From Mycolicibacterium sphagni (lineage in GTDB: Bacteria > Actinomycetota > Actinomycetes > Mycobacteriales > Mycobacteriaceae), in NCBI RefSeq assembly GCF_013337765.1, contig NZ_VBSB01000038.1, forward strand, positions 1 to 63,520: a DNA stretch of 63,520 nucleotides, given 5' to 3'. Under the pieces are notes generated by a model. The model did no database searches. It was not told the DNA's origin and worked only from the letters and a program-made list of their open reading frames with translations. A program made the translations under genes and the position numbers. Positions 35,679 through 44,979 of the stretch are shown here, piece by piece; positions within the stretch are counted from its first letter, which is position 1; every line of letters begins with the position of its first letter.

Positions 35679-35710
35679 AGACCAGACCCACACATGAGGA
35701 GAACGAAGCG

Positions 35711-35983
35711 ATGACTCTGGAAATGGTTCCTGAAGCCGAACACGACATCGACAGCCTGCGCGGCGAGATCGACCAGCTCGATGCCGCGATCCTGGCTGCC
35801 GTCAAACGCCGCACCGAGGTGTCCCAGGCGATCGGCAAGGCCCGGATGGCCTCCGGCGGTACCCGGCTGGTGCACAGCCGCGAGATGAAGGTGATCGAGC
35901 GCTACAGCGAGCTCGGCCAGGACGGCAAGGATCTGGCGATGCTGTTACTGCGCATGGGCCGCGGGCGGCTCGGACACTCCTAG
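35711..35983 (+). CDS. Intracellular chorismate mutase (AroQ type, Rv0948c-like)
   Basis: The 90-residue all-helical enzyme converts chorismate to prephenate, the branch point to Phe and Tyr. Its IDSLRGEIDQLDAAILAAVKRR helix and LVHSREMKVIERYSELGQDGKDL segment match M. tuberculosis Rv0948c, which is active alone at a low level and is stimulated by complex formation with DAHP synthase. GAGGAG lies nine bases before the ATG. The C-terminal GRGRLGH, which contacts DAHP synthase in M. tuberculosis, is kept. It overlaps the convergent acyltransferase gene by four bases. Confidence 0.92.
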   Translation: MTLEMVPEAEHDIDSLRGEIDQLDAAILAAVKRRTEVSQAIGKARMASGGTRLVHSREMKVIERYSELGQDGKDLAMLLLRMGRGRLGHS

Positions 35984-38010
35984 CGGACTGCGTCCAGCAG
36001 CCACGGGGTCATCCACTTCACCGCGTTCGGTGTCGGATGCACCCCGTCGATGCGGACCTGCACGCCGTTGATCTTGTTGGTATAGCCGCCGTTCGGCGCG
36101 AGCTTCTTGTTCAGGTCGAGCACGGTGACGTTCTTGCGATCGCCGACGACCTTGCGTAACAAGACATTCCACTGGTCAACGCGGCTGGGCTGGTCCTCGG
36201 GATAGAGACTGCCGTTGGCCTGCTCGCCGTGCCGGCTGTACGGTTCAGTCGCCACGACCACCAGCGCTCCGGTTGAGCTCAGGATGTCCAGTGCGTGGTG
36301 CAGCTCGCTCTCCAGGTACTTGTCGAAATCGGGCTGGCCGATGTGCGCCCAGTTGCCATTCCACTTGCGGTCCACCACCTCCCAGCGCCCGATCATCATC
36401 AGCACCACATCGGGCTTGTCGTAGGCGATCCGCTGCGCCCAGCGCTCCGGCCAGGCGTCGCACTCGGGTTTCTGTTCCAGGCTCTGCCCGGAGTAGCGGT
36501 AGGGCCCACCACGCACCAGGCCGCACCCGATCGTGGTGCGGTCCAGGAAGCTGATCCCCGGAGTCGGCGGCAGATACCGCATCATCGTCCAACCGATCGA
36601 GTCACCGAACACCGAGACGGTGTGCTCGCGCGGGCCCGCGTGCGACGGCGCGGCGACCCGCACCGTTTCGACGGGTGCGACCAGCGCCGCCTGGGTGATA
36701 TCGGGGCTCGACGGATCGATGCGGGTTCCCACCGGCACGACGACGATCGCGACGGCGACGGCCGTGGCCATCGTGGCGGCGGCCAGCCGCAGCTGCGGGA
36801 CGTGCACGGGCCGCCAGCGCCGCACCGGCCGCTCGATCAGCCACCACGATCCCACCGCCAAAACCAGCGTCACCGCGCAACGCGCGGCGAACAGCGCGGA
36901 GCCCGACCAGTCGGTGCGCTCGCCGTTGAGCACCAGAAACACCGGCCAGTGCCAGAGGTAGACGCCGTAGGAGATGACACCCAGCGCCACCAGCGGCGGG
37001 GTGGACAGCACCCAGGCCACCGGGCCGTTCTGTTCGAGGGCCACCGGCGCGATCACCGCGACCGCGGCGACGGCGACGACGATCAGCAGGCCGTTGTGGA
37101 ACTCGGTGGCGCTACCGGTGGCGACATGAGTGATCGCGGCCAGCACCGCCACCCCGGCCAGCGGCACACCCCAGGCCAGCCAGCGGACCCAGCGCGAGTG
37201 GATCAGCGGCAGGCCGGCCATGATCGCCGGCCAGTCCCGGACCAGCAGCGCGGCCGCCGCGGCGCCGATCAGCAGCGCCTGGGCGCGGGTGTCGGTGCCG
37301 AAGTACACCCGGTTCAGCGCGGCATCCGAGGACATCAAGATCGCCTCGGCCGCCGAGCCGACCGTGCCCAGAACGGCGAGGACCAGCACCGCGCGCCGGA
37401 CCGCAACGATCGTCGGCGTCTTGCCGCGCCGCCGGGCGATGACGGCCAGCAGCACCGCCACCGCGGCGATCAGCACCGGCCAGATCAGGTAGTACTGCTC
37501 CTCCACCCCCAGTGACCAGGTGTGCTGCAGCGGCGACGGCGGCGCGCCCTGGCTGAAGTAATCGGTCTCATGGGACACGAACGCCCAGTTCGCCACCCAC
37601 AGGAACGCCGCGGTGGCGTCATTGCGCAGGTCGCTGACGGCGTCGGGCGGGAACAGCAGCCGCGCCGCGATCACCGCCAGCACCATGATCAGCAGTGCCG
37701 GCAGCAGCCGGCGGGCGCGACGGACCCAGAACGAGCCGAGGTCGAGCTGCCCGGTCCGGCCGATCTCGTCGAGCAGCAATGACGTGATCAGAAAGCCGCT
37801 GAGCACGAAGAAGATATCGACCCCGATGAATCCGCCTGTGACACCGGGGATTCCACTGTGTCCAACCAGCACCAGGGCGACGGCGACCCCGCGGATCCCG
37901 TTCAGCGCGGGAACGCCCGCGCCACGGGGCTTTGGCCCGCGCCGCGGGCTCGGCTGCGAGACGGGATCAACCCATGGACTTTGCGCCCACAAGCGCGCCG
38001 TCACACCCAT
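35980..38010 (-). CDS. OafA/YrhL-type acyltransferase fused to SGNH hydrolase
   Basis: The 676-residue protein has an acyltransferase-3 membrane domain (about 30-390, ten or so segments, with NGIRGVAVALVLVGHSG near the start and the catalytic His) and a C-terminal SGNH domain (about 445-676). The latter shows SVFGDSIGW and the Asp-x-x-His in RIDGVHPTPNA. Such fusions O-acylate surface polysaccharides, lipids or peptidoglycan. The acceptor is unknown here. No glycan cluster surrounds it. Confidence 0.85.
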   Translation of the reverse strand: MGVTARLWAQSPWVDPVSQPSPRRGPKPRGAGVPALNGIRGVAVALVLVGHSGIPGVTGGFIGVDIFFVLSGFLITSLLLDEIGRTGQLDLGSFWVRRARRLLPALLIMVLAVIAARLLFPPDAVSDLRNDATAAFLWVANWAFVSHETDYFSQGAPPSPLQHTWSLGVEEQYYLIWPVLIAAVAVLLAVIARRRGKTPTIVAVRRAVLVLAVLGTVGSAAEAILMSSDAALNRVYFGTDTRAQALLIGAAAAALLVRDWPAIMAGLPLIHSRWVRWLAWGVPLAGVAVLAAITHVATGSATEFHNGLLIVVAVAAVAVIAPVALEQNGPVAWVLSTPPLVALGVISYGVYLWHWPVFLVLNGERTDWSGSALFAARCAVTLVLAVGSWWLIERPVRRWRPVHVPQLRLAAATMATAVAVAIVVVPVGTRIDPSSPDITQAALVAPVETVRVAAPSHAGPREHTVSVFGDSIGWTMMRYLPPTPGISFLDRTTIGCGLVRGGPYRYSGQSLEQKPECDAWPERWAQRIAYDKPDVVLMMIGRWEVVDRKWNGNWAHIGQPDFDKYLESELHHALDILSSTGALVVVATEPYSRHGEQANGSLYPEDQPSRVDQWNVLLRKVVGDRKNVTVLDLNKKLAPNGGYTNKINGVQVRIDGVHPTPNAVKWMTPWLLDAVR

Positions 38011-38209
38011 GCCCTCCTAGATCCGAGTTCTCTGGAATCTATGTGCCATCGACGGCGGATGGGCGCAGGCGCGCGGTCGACAGCGTCAAATATCCGATCG
38101 GGAGGTAAACAGACCCTCTTGGAGGGATTCCGGTGGGCCACGGCGGCGGCATACACTACGACCACGCGATTACCAGACGGGGTGGACCGAAGTTGTTGAG
38201 CGCCAACGC

Positions 38210-39769
38210 ATGACCGCCGGTATGTACCTGACGCAGGGGCTGCACCGGGCGTCGCGGGCCACTCCGCACGACACGATGACGATCTGCGGCGAACGCAGCC
38301 GCACGTTCAGCGGAGTCGCCGACCGAGTGGCGCGGCTGGCCGGAGCATTTCAGTCGCTGGGCGCCCGCGAGGGTGACCGCATCGCGATTCTGTCGCTGAA
38401 CTCCGATCGCTACTCGGAATACCTGCTCGCGACACCGTGGGCCGGCGCTGTGGTCAACCCGATCAACATCCGCTGGAGCGCCGCCGAGATCGCCTACAGC
38501 TTGCGCGACTCCGACACCCGGATCCTGCTGATCGATGACACCTTCCTGCCGCTGCTGCCCGAATTACGGTCGAATTCAAGCGATTTGGCTGTCGTCATCC
38601 ACTGCGGCGACGGCGCGACACCGCAGGGCACACTGGCGTACGAGGAGTTGGTGGCGGCCAGCGCCCCGGTGCCCGACGCGCACCGCAATGGCTCGGATCT
38701 GGCCGGCGTCTTCTACACCGGAGGCACCAGCGGGCACCCCAAGGGCGTCATGCTGACCCACGACAACCTGATGACGTCGGCGCTGGGCAGCCTGGCGTCC
38801 GGGTATTTCCTGACGTCGGGCGGCCCATTGCTGCACGCCGCCCCGATGTTTCACCTCGCCGACCTGGCCATCTGGCTGGCGCAGGTGATCCGTGGCGGCA
38901 CCCACGTGTTCATCCCGGCCTTCCGGCCGGACTGGGTGCTGGCGGCCGTGCAGCAGCACCGGGTCAGCGACCTGCTGCTGGTTCCGACGATGGTGCAGAT
39001 GCTCGTCGACCATCCGGCTCTTCCCGACTACGACCCGAGCAGCCTGGACGCGGTCATGTACGGCGGCTCACCGATCTCGGCGGCCCTGCTGGAGCGCGCG
39101 GCCGACAGACTGCCCACCGCGTCGTTCGTGCAGGCCTACGGCATGACCGAGGTGGCGCCCGTCGCCACCCTGCTGGGACCACAGGACCACCACGATCCGG
39201 CGCTGCGCACGTCGGGTGGCCGGGCCGCACCGCATTCGGAGGTCCGCATCGTCGGCGACGACGACGACGAACTCTCCCGTGGCGAGGTCGGCGAGATCGT
39301 CGTGCGCGGCGGGCACGTGATGGCCGGCTATTGGGGCAGACCCGAGGAGACCGCGGCCGCGCTGCGGGGCGGTTGGATGCACACCGGCGACGCCGGCTAC
39401 CTGGATGAGCGCGGCTACCTTTTCGTCGTCGACCGCCTCAAGGACATGATCGTGTCCGGCGGGGAGAACGTGTACTCCGTCGAGGTGGAGAACGCACTGG
39501 CCCGCCACCCCGCGGTGGCCACGTGTGCGGTCATCGGGGTGCCCGACGAGCGCTGGGGCGAGCGGGTGCACGCCGTCGTGGTGCTGGCGGCCGGACAGCA
39601 GGCCGATCAGGGTGAGCTGCGGGAGTTCTGCAAGTCGCTCATCGGCGGCTACAAGATCCCCCGCAGCTTCGAGGTGGTCGACGCGCTGCCCACCTCGGCC
39701 GCGGGCAAGGTCCTCAAACGCGAACTGCGGGCCAAGTACTGGACGGGCTCGGACCGCTCAGTTGGCTGA
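38210..39769 (+). CDS. Acyl-CoA synthetase (FadD family)
   Basis: The 519-residue adenylating enzyme shows YTGGTSGHPKGVMLTH (P-loop), QAYGMTEVAPVATLLG, the GWMHTGDAGYLDERGYLFVVDR hinge and LPTSAAGKVLKREL with the catalytic, acetylatable Lys. It should activate a carboxylic acid to its CoA thioester; chain length cannot be deduced. A -10-like TACACT lies at 38152-38157. It converges on the aldehyde dehydrogenase gene with six bases between stops. Confidence 0.85.
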   Translation: MTAGMYLTQGLHRASRATPHDTMTICGERSRTFSGVADRVARLAGAFQSLGAREGDRIAILSLNSDRYSEYLLATPWAGAVVNPINIRWSAAEIAYSLRDSDTRILLIDDTFLPLLPELRSNSSDLAVVIHCGDGATPQGTLAYEELVAASAPVPDAHRNGSDLAGVFYTGGTSGHPKGVMLTHDNLMTSALGSLASGYFLTSGGPLLHAAPMFHLADLAIWLAQVIRGGTHVFIPAFRPDWVLAAVQQHRVSDLLLVPTMVQMLVDHPALPDYDPSSLDAVMYGGSPISAALLERAADRLPTASFVQAYGMTEVAPVATLLGPQDHHDPALRTSGGRAAPHSEVRIVGDDDDELSRGEVGEIVVRGGHVMAGYWGRPEETAAALRGGWMHTGDAGYLDERGYLFVVDRLKDMIVSGGENVYSVEVENALARHPAVATCAVIGVPDERWGERVHAVVVLAAGQQADQGELREFCKSLIGGYKIPRSFEVVDALPTSAAGKVLKRELRAKYWTGSDRSVG

Positions 39770-39775
39770 GCTGGG

Positions 39776-41233
39776 CTACTTCGTCAGCGCGATGTACTTG
39801 GTGTCGAGGTACTCCTCGATGCCTTCGAAGCCGCCCTCACGGCCGAACCCGGATTCCTTGACCCCGCCGAACGGCGCGGCCGGATCGGAGATCACGCCCC
39901 GGTTGACCCCGACCATGCCGGACTCGATGGCCTCGGCCACCCGCAGGGCGCGGTCGAGCGATTCGGTGTAGATGTAGGACGCCAGACCGTATTCGGTGTT
40001 GTTGGCCGCGGCGACGCCGTCGTCCTCGGTGTCGAAACCGATGATCGGCGCGACGGGACCGAACACCTCTTCGGTGAGGATGCGCGCGTTCAGCGGGACG
40101 TCGGTGAGCACGGTGGCCGGGTAGAAGTTTCCGGGGCCGCCGGGGGCCTGCCCGCCGAGCGCGACGGTCGCGCCCTTGGCCACCGCGTCGTCGACCAGTT
40201 CCTGAACCTTGGCCAGCTGCTTGGTGTTGACCAGCGGGCCGAGTTTGGCCGACGGGTCGAGCCCGTTGCCGAGGTTGACCTCGCCCATCCGCTTGACGAA
40301 CTTGTCGGTGAATTCCTCGATGACGGCGTTGGCGACGTGGATGCGGTTGGCGGCCGTGCAGGCCTCGCCGCCATTGCGCATCTTGGCCAGCATCGCGCCG
40401 TCGACCGCGGCGTCCACGTCGGCGTCGTCGAAGACGACGAACGGTGCGTTGCCGCCGAGTTCCATCGAGGTGCGCAGCAGCTTGTCCGCCGACTGGGCGA
40501 CCAGTGCCTTGCCGACTCCGGTGGAACCGGTGAACGTCAGCTTGCGCAGCCGGCCGTCGTCGATGAGGGCCTTGGTGACGTCGCCGGGGTGGCTGGTGGG
40601 CAGCACCGACAGCACACCCTTGGGCAGGCCGGCCTCGCCCATCAACTTGGCCAGCAGCAGCATCGTCAGCGGGGTCTCCTGCGCCGGCTTGACGATCATC
40701 GTGCAACCGGCCGCGAACGCGGGGCCGATCTTGCGAGTCCCCATGGCCAGCGGGAAGTTCCACGGTGTGATGGCGTAGCACGGACCGACGGGCTGCTTGG
40801 TGACGATGATGCGCCCGGTGCCTGCCGGCGACGGGGTGTAGCGCCCGCCGATGCGCACCGCCTCCTCGGCGAACCAGCGGAAGAACTCGGCGCCGTACTT
40901 GACCTCGCCAAGGCTCTCGGCGACGACCTTGCCCATCTCCAGGGTCATCAGGGTCGCGAGGTCGTCGGCTTTGGCGATGATCGTCTCGAAGACCGAGCGC
41001 AGGATCTCGCCGCGGTCCCTGGCGGGCGTGGCCGCCCACTCGGCTTGCACAGCGCTCGCGGCATCAAGGGCGGCGATGGCGTCTGCGGCGGTCGCGTCGG
41101 CCACGGTGGTGAGGACGGTGTCGTTGGAAGGGTCGTGAACCTCGAACGTCGACGAGCCGGGACGCTCTTCACCGCCGATCCACAGGCCGGTGGGAACCGA
41201 CGACAGCAGCCGTTCAATGTCTGGGGTGCTCAT
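39776..41233 (-). CDS. NAD(P)-dependent aldehyde dehydrogenase, succinate-semialdehyde type
   Basis: The 485-residue enzyme has the aldehyde dehydrogenase motifs ITPWNFPLAMGTRKIGPA, TFTGSTGVGK, LRTSMELGGNAPF with the catalytic Glu, and GGEACTAANR with the catalytic Cys near residue 290. It resembles GabD-type succinate-semialdehyde dehydrogenases most, a call from family pattern only. I chose the ATG at 41233 (MSTPDIERLLSSVPTG) because the family starts there; a GTG nine codons upstream is also open. It is divergent from pgi with only 50 bases between. Confidence 0.85.
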   Translation of the reverse strand: MSTPDIERLLSSVPTGLWIGGEERPGSSTFEVHDPSNDTVLTTVADATAADAIAALDAASAVQAEWAATPARDRGEILRSVFETIIAKADDLATLMTLEMGKVVAESLGEVKYGAEFFRWFAEEAVRIGGRYTPSPAGTGRIIVTKQPVGPCYAITPWNFPLAMGTRKIGPAFAAGCTMIVKPAQETPLTMLLLAKLMGEAGLPKGVLSVLPTSHPGDVTKALIDDGRLRKLTFTGSTGVGKALVAQSADKLLRTSMELGGNAPFVVFDDADVDAAVDGAMLAKMRNGGEACTAANRIHVANAVIEEFTDKFVKRMGEVNLGNGLDPSAKLGPLVNTKQLAKVQELVDDAVAKGATVALGGQAPGGPGNFYPATVLTDVPLNARILTEEVFGPVAPIIGFDTEDDGVAAANNTEYGLASYIYTESLDRALRVAEAIESGMVGVNRGVISDPAAPFGGVKESGFGREGGFEGIEEYLDTKYIALTK

Positions 41234-41283
41234 ACCTCCATCATGTACACCTTTGGACACCTCGTCACACTAGGGTCGAACGA

Positions 41284-42933
41284 ATGACTGGAGACATTTC
41301 CGCTACCCCCGAATGGAACGCGCTGGGTCGCCACCACGACCAGATCGCCGGGAAGCACCTCCGCGAACTTTTCGCCGAAGACCCTGACCGCGGTAGCGAG
41401 CTCACGCTCACCGTCGGTGACCTCTACATCGACTACAGCAAGCACCGCGTCACCCGGGAAACGCTGACGCTGCTCGTCGACCTCGCTCGTGCCGCGCACC
41501 TCGAAGAACGCCGCAACGCGATGCTGGCGGGCGAGCACATCAACACCTCCGAGGACCGCGCCGTGCTGCACACCGCGCTGCGGCTGCCGCGGGACACCGA
41601 GCTGGTCGTGGACGGCCAGAATGTGGTCGCCGATGTGCACGAGGTGCTCGACGCGATGGGCGACTTCACCGACCGGCTGCGCAACGGTGACTGGACCGGC
41701 GCCACCGGCGAGCGGATCAAGACCGTCGTCAACATCGGCATCGGCGGCTCGGATCTGGGCCCGGTGATGGTGTACCAGGCGCTGCGCCACTACGCCGACG
41801 CCGGCATCTCGGCACGGTTCGTCTCGAACGTCGACCCTGCCGACTTGGTGGCCAAGTCGGACGGACTCGAGCCCGCCACAACGCTTTTCATCATCGCCTC
41901 CAAGACGTTCTCGACGCTGGAGACGCTGACCAACGCCACCGCTGCGCGGCGCTGGCTCACCGACAGCCTCGGCGATGCCGCGGTGTCGAAGCACTTCGTG
42001 GCCGTGTCGACGAACAAGAAACTCGTCGACGAATTCGGCATCAACACCGACAACATGTTCGGCTTCTGGGACTGGGTGGGTGGCCGCTATTCGGTGGACT
42101 CGGCGATCGGGCTGTCGGTGATGGCCGTGATCGGCCGGGAGGCGTTCGCCGATTTCCTGTCCGGCTTCCATCTCGTGGACCGTCACTTCGCCACCGCGCC
42201 ACTGGAATCCAACGCACCCGCGCTGCTGGGCCTGATCGGGCTGTGGTACTCCGGCTTCTTCGGCGCGGAGACCCGCGCCGTGCTGCCGTATTCCAACGAC
42301 CTGTCCCGTTTCGCGGCGTATCTGCAGCAGCTGACGATGGAGTCCAACGGCAAGTCGGTGCAAGCCGACGGGACGCCGGCGACCACCCCGACGGGCGAAA
42401 TCTTCTGGGGCGAACCGGGAACCAACGGCCAGCACGCGTTCTATCAGTTGCTGCACCAGGGCACCCGGCTGGTGCCGGCCGATTTCATCGGCTTCAGCGA
42501 GCCCACCGACGACCTGCCCACCGCCGACGGCACGGGCAGCATGCACGACCTGCTGATGAGCAACTTCTTCGCCCAGACCCAGGTGCTGGCGTTCGGCAAG
42601 ACCGCGGCCGAGATCTCCGCGGAGGGCACGCCCGCGAACGTGGTGCCGCACAAGGTGATGCCGGGTAACCGGCCGAGCACATCGATCCTGGCGAACCGGT
42701 TGACCCCGTCGGTGGTGGGACAGCTGATCGCGCTCTACGAGCATCAGGTCTTCACCGAAGGCGTGATCTGGGGCATCGACTCGTTCGACCAGTGGGGTGT
42801 CGAGCTGGGCAAGACTCAGGCCAAGGCGCTGCTCGGGGTGATCACCAGCGACGGCTCACCGGCCAAGCAGACCGACAGCTCGACCGACGAGCTGGTGCGC
42901 CGGTACCGGGCCGAAAGAGGCCGGACTCGCTAG
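41284..42933 (+). CDS. pgi: Glucose-6-phosphate isomerase
   Basis: The 549-residue enzyme interconverts glucose 6-phosphate and fructose 6-phosphate. Signature segments VNIGIGGSDLGPVMV, FWDWVGGRYSVDSAIGL and FDQWGVELGKTQAKALL are intact. A -10-like TAGGGT ends seven bases before the ATG, so the transcript is probably leaderless. The stop overlaps the convergent SDR gene by four bases. Confidence 0.96.
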   Translation: MTGDISATPEWNALGRHHDQIAGKHLRELFAEDPDRGSELTLTVGDLYIDYSKHRVTRETLTLLVDLARAAHLEERRNAMLAGEHINTSEDRAVLHTALRLPRDTELVVDGQNVVADVHEVLDAMGDFTDRLRNGDWTGATGERIKTVVNIGIGGSDLGPVMVYQALRHYADAGISARFVSNVDPADLVAKSDGLEPATTLFIIASKTFSTLETLTNATAARRWLTDSLGDAAVSKHFVAVSTNKKLVDEFGINTDNMFGFWDWVGGRYSVDSAIGLSVMAVIGREAFADFLSGFHLVDRHFATAPLESNAPALLGLIGLWYSGFFGAETRAVLPYSNDLSRFAAYLQQLTMESNGKSVQADGTPATTPTGEIFWGEPGTNGQHAFYQLLHQGTRLVPADFIGFSEPTDDLPTADGTGSMHDLLMSNFFAQTQVLAFGKTAAEISAEGTPANVVPHKVMPGNRPSTSILANRLTPSVVGQLIALYEHQVFTEGVIWGIDSFDQWGVELGKTQAKALLGVITSDGSPAKQTDSSTDELVRRYRAERGRTR

Positions 42934-43679
42934 GCGAACGGTTTGGTGAACCGCGGCGGCAGCACCCGGAGCAGGGCCACCAGCGGAATCCAAGGCCAGC
43001 CGGGCACAATCGCACGGCCGCTCTCGCGTTCGATGGCGTTGACCATGTGCCGCACACCGGTGTCGTTGTCCACCATCAGCATGGTGGTGTTCGACTTGCC
43101 GGTCATCTCCGACTCGATGTAGCCGGGTTCGACGACCGTGACTTTGATTGGGCCGGAGGCATATTCGGCGCGCAGCGACTCGCCCAGCGAGGTGACCCCG
43201 GCCTTGCTCGCGGCGTAGGCGGCCTTGACACCGGGTACGCCCTTGTTGCCCAGCACGCTGGAGATCAGCACGAGGTGCCCCGAGCCCGCTTCCTTGAACA
43301 TCGCCAGTGCGGTCTCGGTCTGCACCAGCGCCGAAACCAGGTTGGTCTCGATGGTGGCCTTGTTGGCCCACAGCTTGCCCGAGCCGAGCGGGGCGCCTTT
43401 TCCGATACCGGCGTTGACGATGATCCGGTCGAGACCGCCGAGTTGGTCGGCGAGTTCGGCGAACACCGCCGGCACCTGGTCGTGGTCGTTGACGTCCAGG
43501 GCGGCGACGGCGACGGTGATGTTCGGGTGGCGCTGGCTCAGTTCGGCCTTCAGCTCGTCGAGGCGGTCGACGCGCCGCGCGCACAGCGCAAGGTCGCGGC
43601 CCTTGGCGGCGAAGGCGCGGGCCATACCAGCGCCCAGTCCGGAGCTCGCACCGGTGATGAGGATCTTCTGCCGAGTCAC
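42930..43679 (-). CDS. Short-chain dehydrogenase/reductase (Rv0945-like)
   Basis: The 249-residue protein has the NAD(P)-binding ITGASSGLGAGMARAFA start with an Arg-rich stretch downstream (LCARRVDR, favouring NADP), NAGIGKG, and the active-site YAASKAG with Tyr and Lys. The C-terminal 40 residues carry a short hydrophobic stretch (PLVALLRVLPPRF) suggestive of membrane association. The substrate is unknown. It ends a series of minus-strand genes that begins with the P-type ATPase. Confidence 0.85.
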   Translation of the reverse strand: MTRQKILITGASSGLGAGMARAFAAKGRDLALCARRVDRLDELKAELSQRHPNITVAVAALDVNDHDQVPAVFAELADQLGGLDRIIVNAGIGKGAPLGSGKLWANKATIETNLVSALVQTETALAMFKEAGSGHLVLISSVLGNKGVPGVKAAYAASKAGVTSLGESLRAEYASGPIKVTVVEPGYIESEMTGKSNTTMLMVDNDTGVRHMVNAIERESGRAIVPGWPWIPLVALLRVLPPRFTKPFA

Positions 43680-43695
43680 CGACTCAGCCTAACGA

Positions 43696-44550
43696 TCACT
43701 TGAGCAGCTTGGACATCCGCCGGTCGGCCAGTACCTTGCCCCCGGTCTGGCAGGTCGGGCAGTACTGAAACGACTTGTCGGCGAAGGACACCTCACGCAC
43801 GGTGTCCCCGCACACCGGGCACGGCAACCCGGTGCGGGCGTGCACCCGCAGCCCAGATCGCTTCTCCCCCTTCAGGGTTGCCGCCCCTTGGCCGACCGAG
43901 CGTTGCACAGCATCGGTGAGCACCGAGATCATCGCGTCGTGCAGCGCACCCAGCTGCGCGGCGGTGAGCTTGTTGGCCGTCGCGAACGGCGACAGCTTCG
44001 CGACATGCAGGATCTCGTCGCTGTACGCGTTGCCGATCCCGGCGATCACTTTCTGGTCGGTGATCACCGTCTTGATCCGGCCGCCATGGGGTTTGAGGAT
44101 CTCGGCCAGCTGCTCGGGGCCGATCTCCAGCGCGTCGGGACCCAATGTGGCAATGCCGGGGACCTTGGCGGGGTCGTCGACGATCCACACCGCCAGCCGC
44201 TTCTGGGTGCCGGCCTCGGTCAAGTCGAATCCCTCGCTGCCCTCGAGGTGCACCCGCAGCGCGATCGGACCCTTGCCCGGCTTGAGGGGCGCGGGGGCGA
44301 GCTTGTCACTCCACTTCAGCCAGCCGGCCCGCGACAGATGGGTGATCAGCCACAGGTCACCGGCCTGCGTTCCGAGATACTTGGCCCAACGGCTGGCGCC
44401 CGTGACCGTCCGCCCGTGCAGGGCCGTCGGCGGCGGGTCGAACGTCTTCAGCACCGACAACGCCGCGACGTCGATGCGCCCGATCGTTTTGCCGACGGCA
44501 TGCCGGCGCAGGTGGTCGGCCAGCGCCTCCACTTCCGGCAGTTCAGGCAT
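43696..44550 (-). CDS. Fpg/Nei-family DNA glycosylase, full length
   Basis: The 284-residue protein begins with the catalytic Pro2-Glu3 (PELPEVEALADHL), has the helix-two-turn-helix region IAGIGNAYSDEILH and ends with a C4 zinc finger (CPVCGDTV...YCPTCQTGGK). It should excise oxidised bases and nick the strand. As I recall, M. tuberculosis Rv0944 keeps only the C-terminal half; this copy is complete. It lies between SDR and a small membrane protein on the same strand. Confidence 0.9.
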   Translation of the reverse strand: MPELPEVEALADHLRRHAVGKTIGRIDVAALSVLKTFDPPPTALHGRTVTGASRWAKYLGTQAGDLWLITHLSRAGWLKWSDKLAPAPLKPGKGPIALRVHLEGSEGFDLTEAGTQKRLAVWIVDDPAKVPGIATLGPDALEIGPEQLAEILKPHGGRIKTVITDQKVIAGIGNAYSDEILHVAKLSPFATANKLTAAQLGALHDAMISVLTDAVQRSVGQGAATLKGEKRSGLRVHARTGLPCPVCGDTVREVSFADKSFQYCPTCQTGGKVLADRRMSKLLK

Positions 44551-44568
44551 GGATCCAGGCTAGCTGCG

Positions 44569-44961
44569 TCAGTGGCGGTCGGCGTCTTTGAACGGCAACG
44601 AGAACAACCAGCTGACGAGCGACAGCACGATCGCGGCCCAGATGGCGGTCCACCAGAACTGGTCGATCTGCAAGCCCCAGTGGGTGGTGTGCTCGGTGAT
44701 CCACGCGGTGATCCACAACATCAGCGCGTTGATGACGACGTGAATCAGACCGAGCGTCAGAATGTACAGCGGTATCGACAAGAGCTGCACGAGCGGTTTG
44801 ACGATCGCGTTCACCAGGCCGAAGATCACCGCGACCACCAGAACGATGCCGATCCGCTGTAGTGCCGTGTCGCCGCCGACGAAATAGATGCCGGGCACGA
44901 TCAGTGTGACGACCCACAGCGCCAGTCCGGTGACTGCGGCGCGAAGCAGAAACGGTCCCAT
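44569..44961 (-). CDS. Phage-holin-family (TMEM/YvlD-like) small membrane protein
   Basis: The 130-residue protein has four hydrophobic segments and the motif GLVNAIVKPLVQLLSIPLYILTLGL, typical of the phage-holin family 4 / YvlD group. Function is unknown; homologues are often stress-inducible. It sits 18 bases downstream of cobF and 18 bases upstream of the glycosylase gene, probably in one transcript. Confidence 0.8.
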   Translation of the reverse strand: MGPFLLRAAVTGLALWVVTLIVPGIYFVGGDTALQRIGIVLVVAVIFGLVNAIVKPLVQLLSIPLYILTLGLIHVVINALMLWITAWITEHTTHWGLQIDQFWWTAIWAAIVLSLVSWLFSLPFKDADRH

Positions 44962-44979
44962 GGGGTGATCTTCGCAGAA

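Noticed and set aside
35694..35714. A six-codon minicistron overlapping the start of chorismate mutase
   Set aside because: ATG AGG AGA... ends with ATGA overlap, but its ATG lies within the ribosome site of the gene; probably chance. It should still be kept in mind if the leader is studied.
36295..37515. A 406-codon plus-strand open frame opposite the acyltransferase gene
   Set aside because: Composition dominated by Arg, His, Gln and Asp, typical of a reversed high-GC frame; the minus-strand protein has clear domains.
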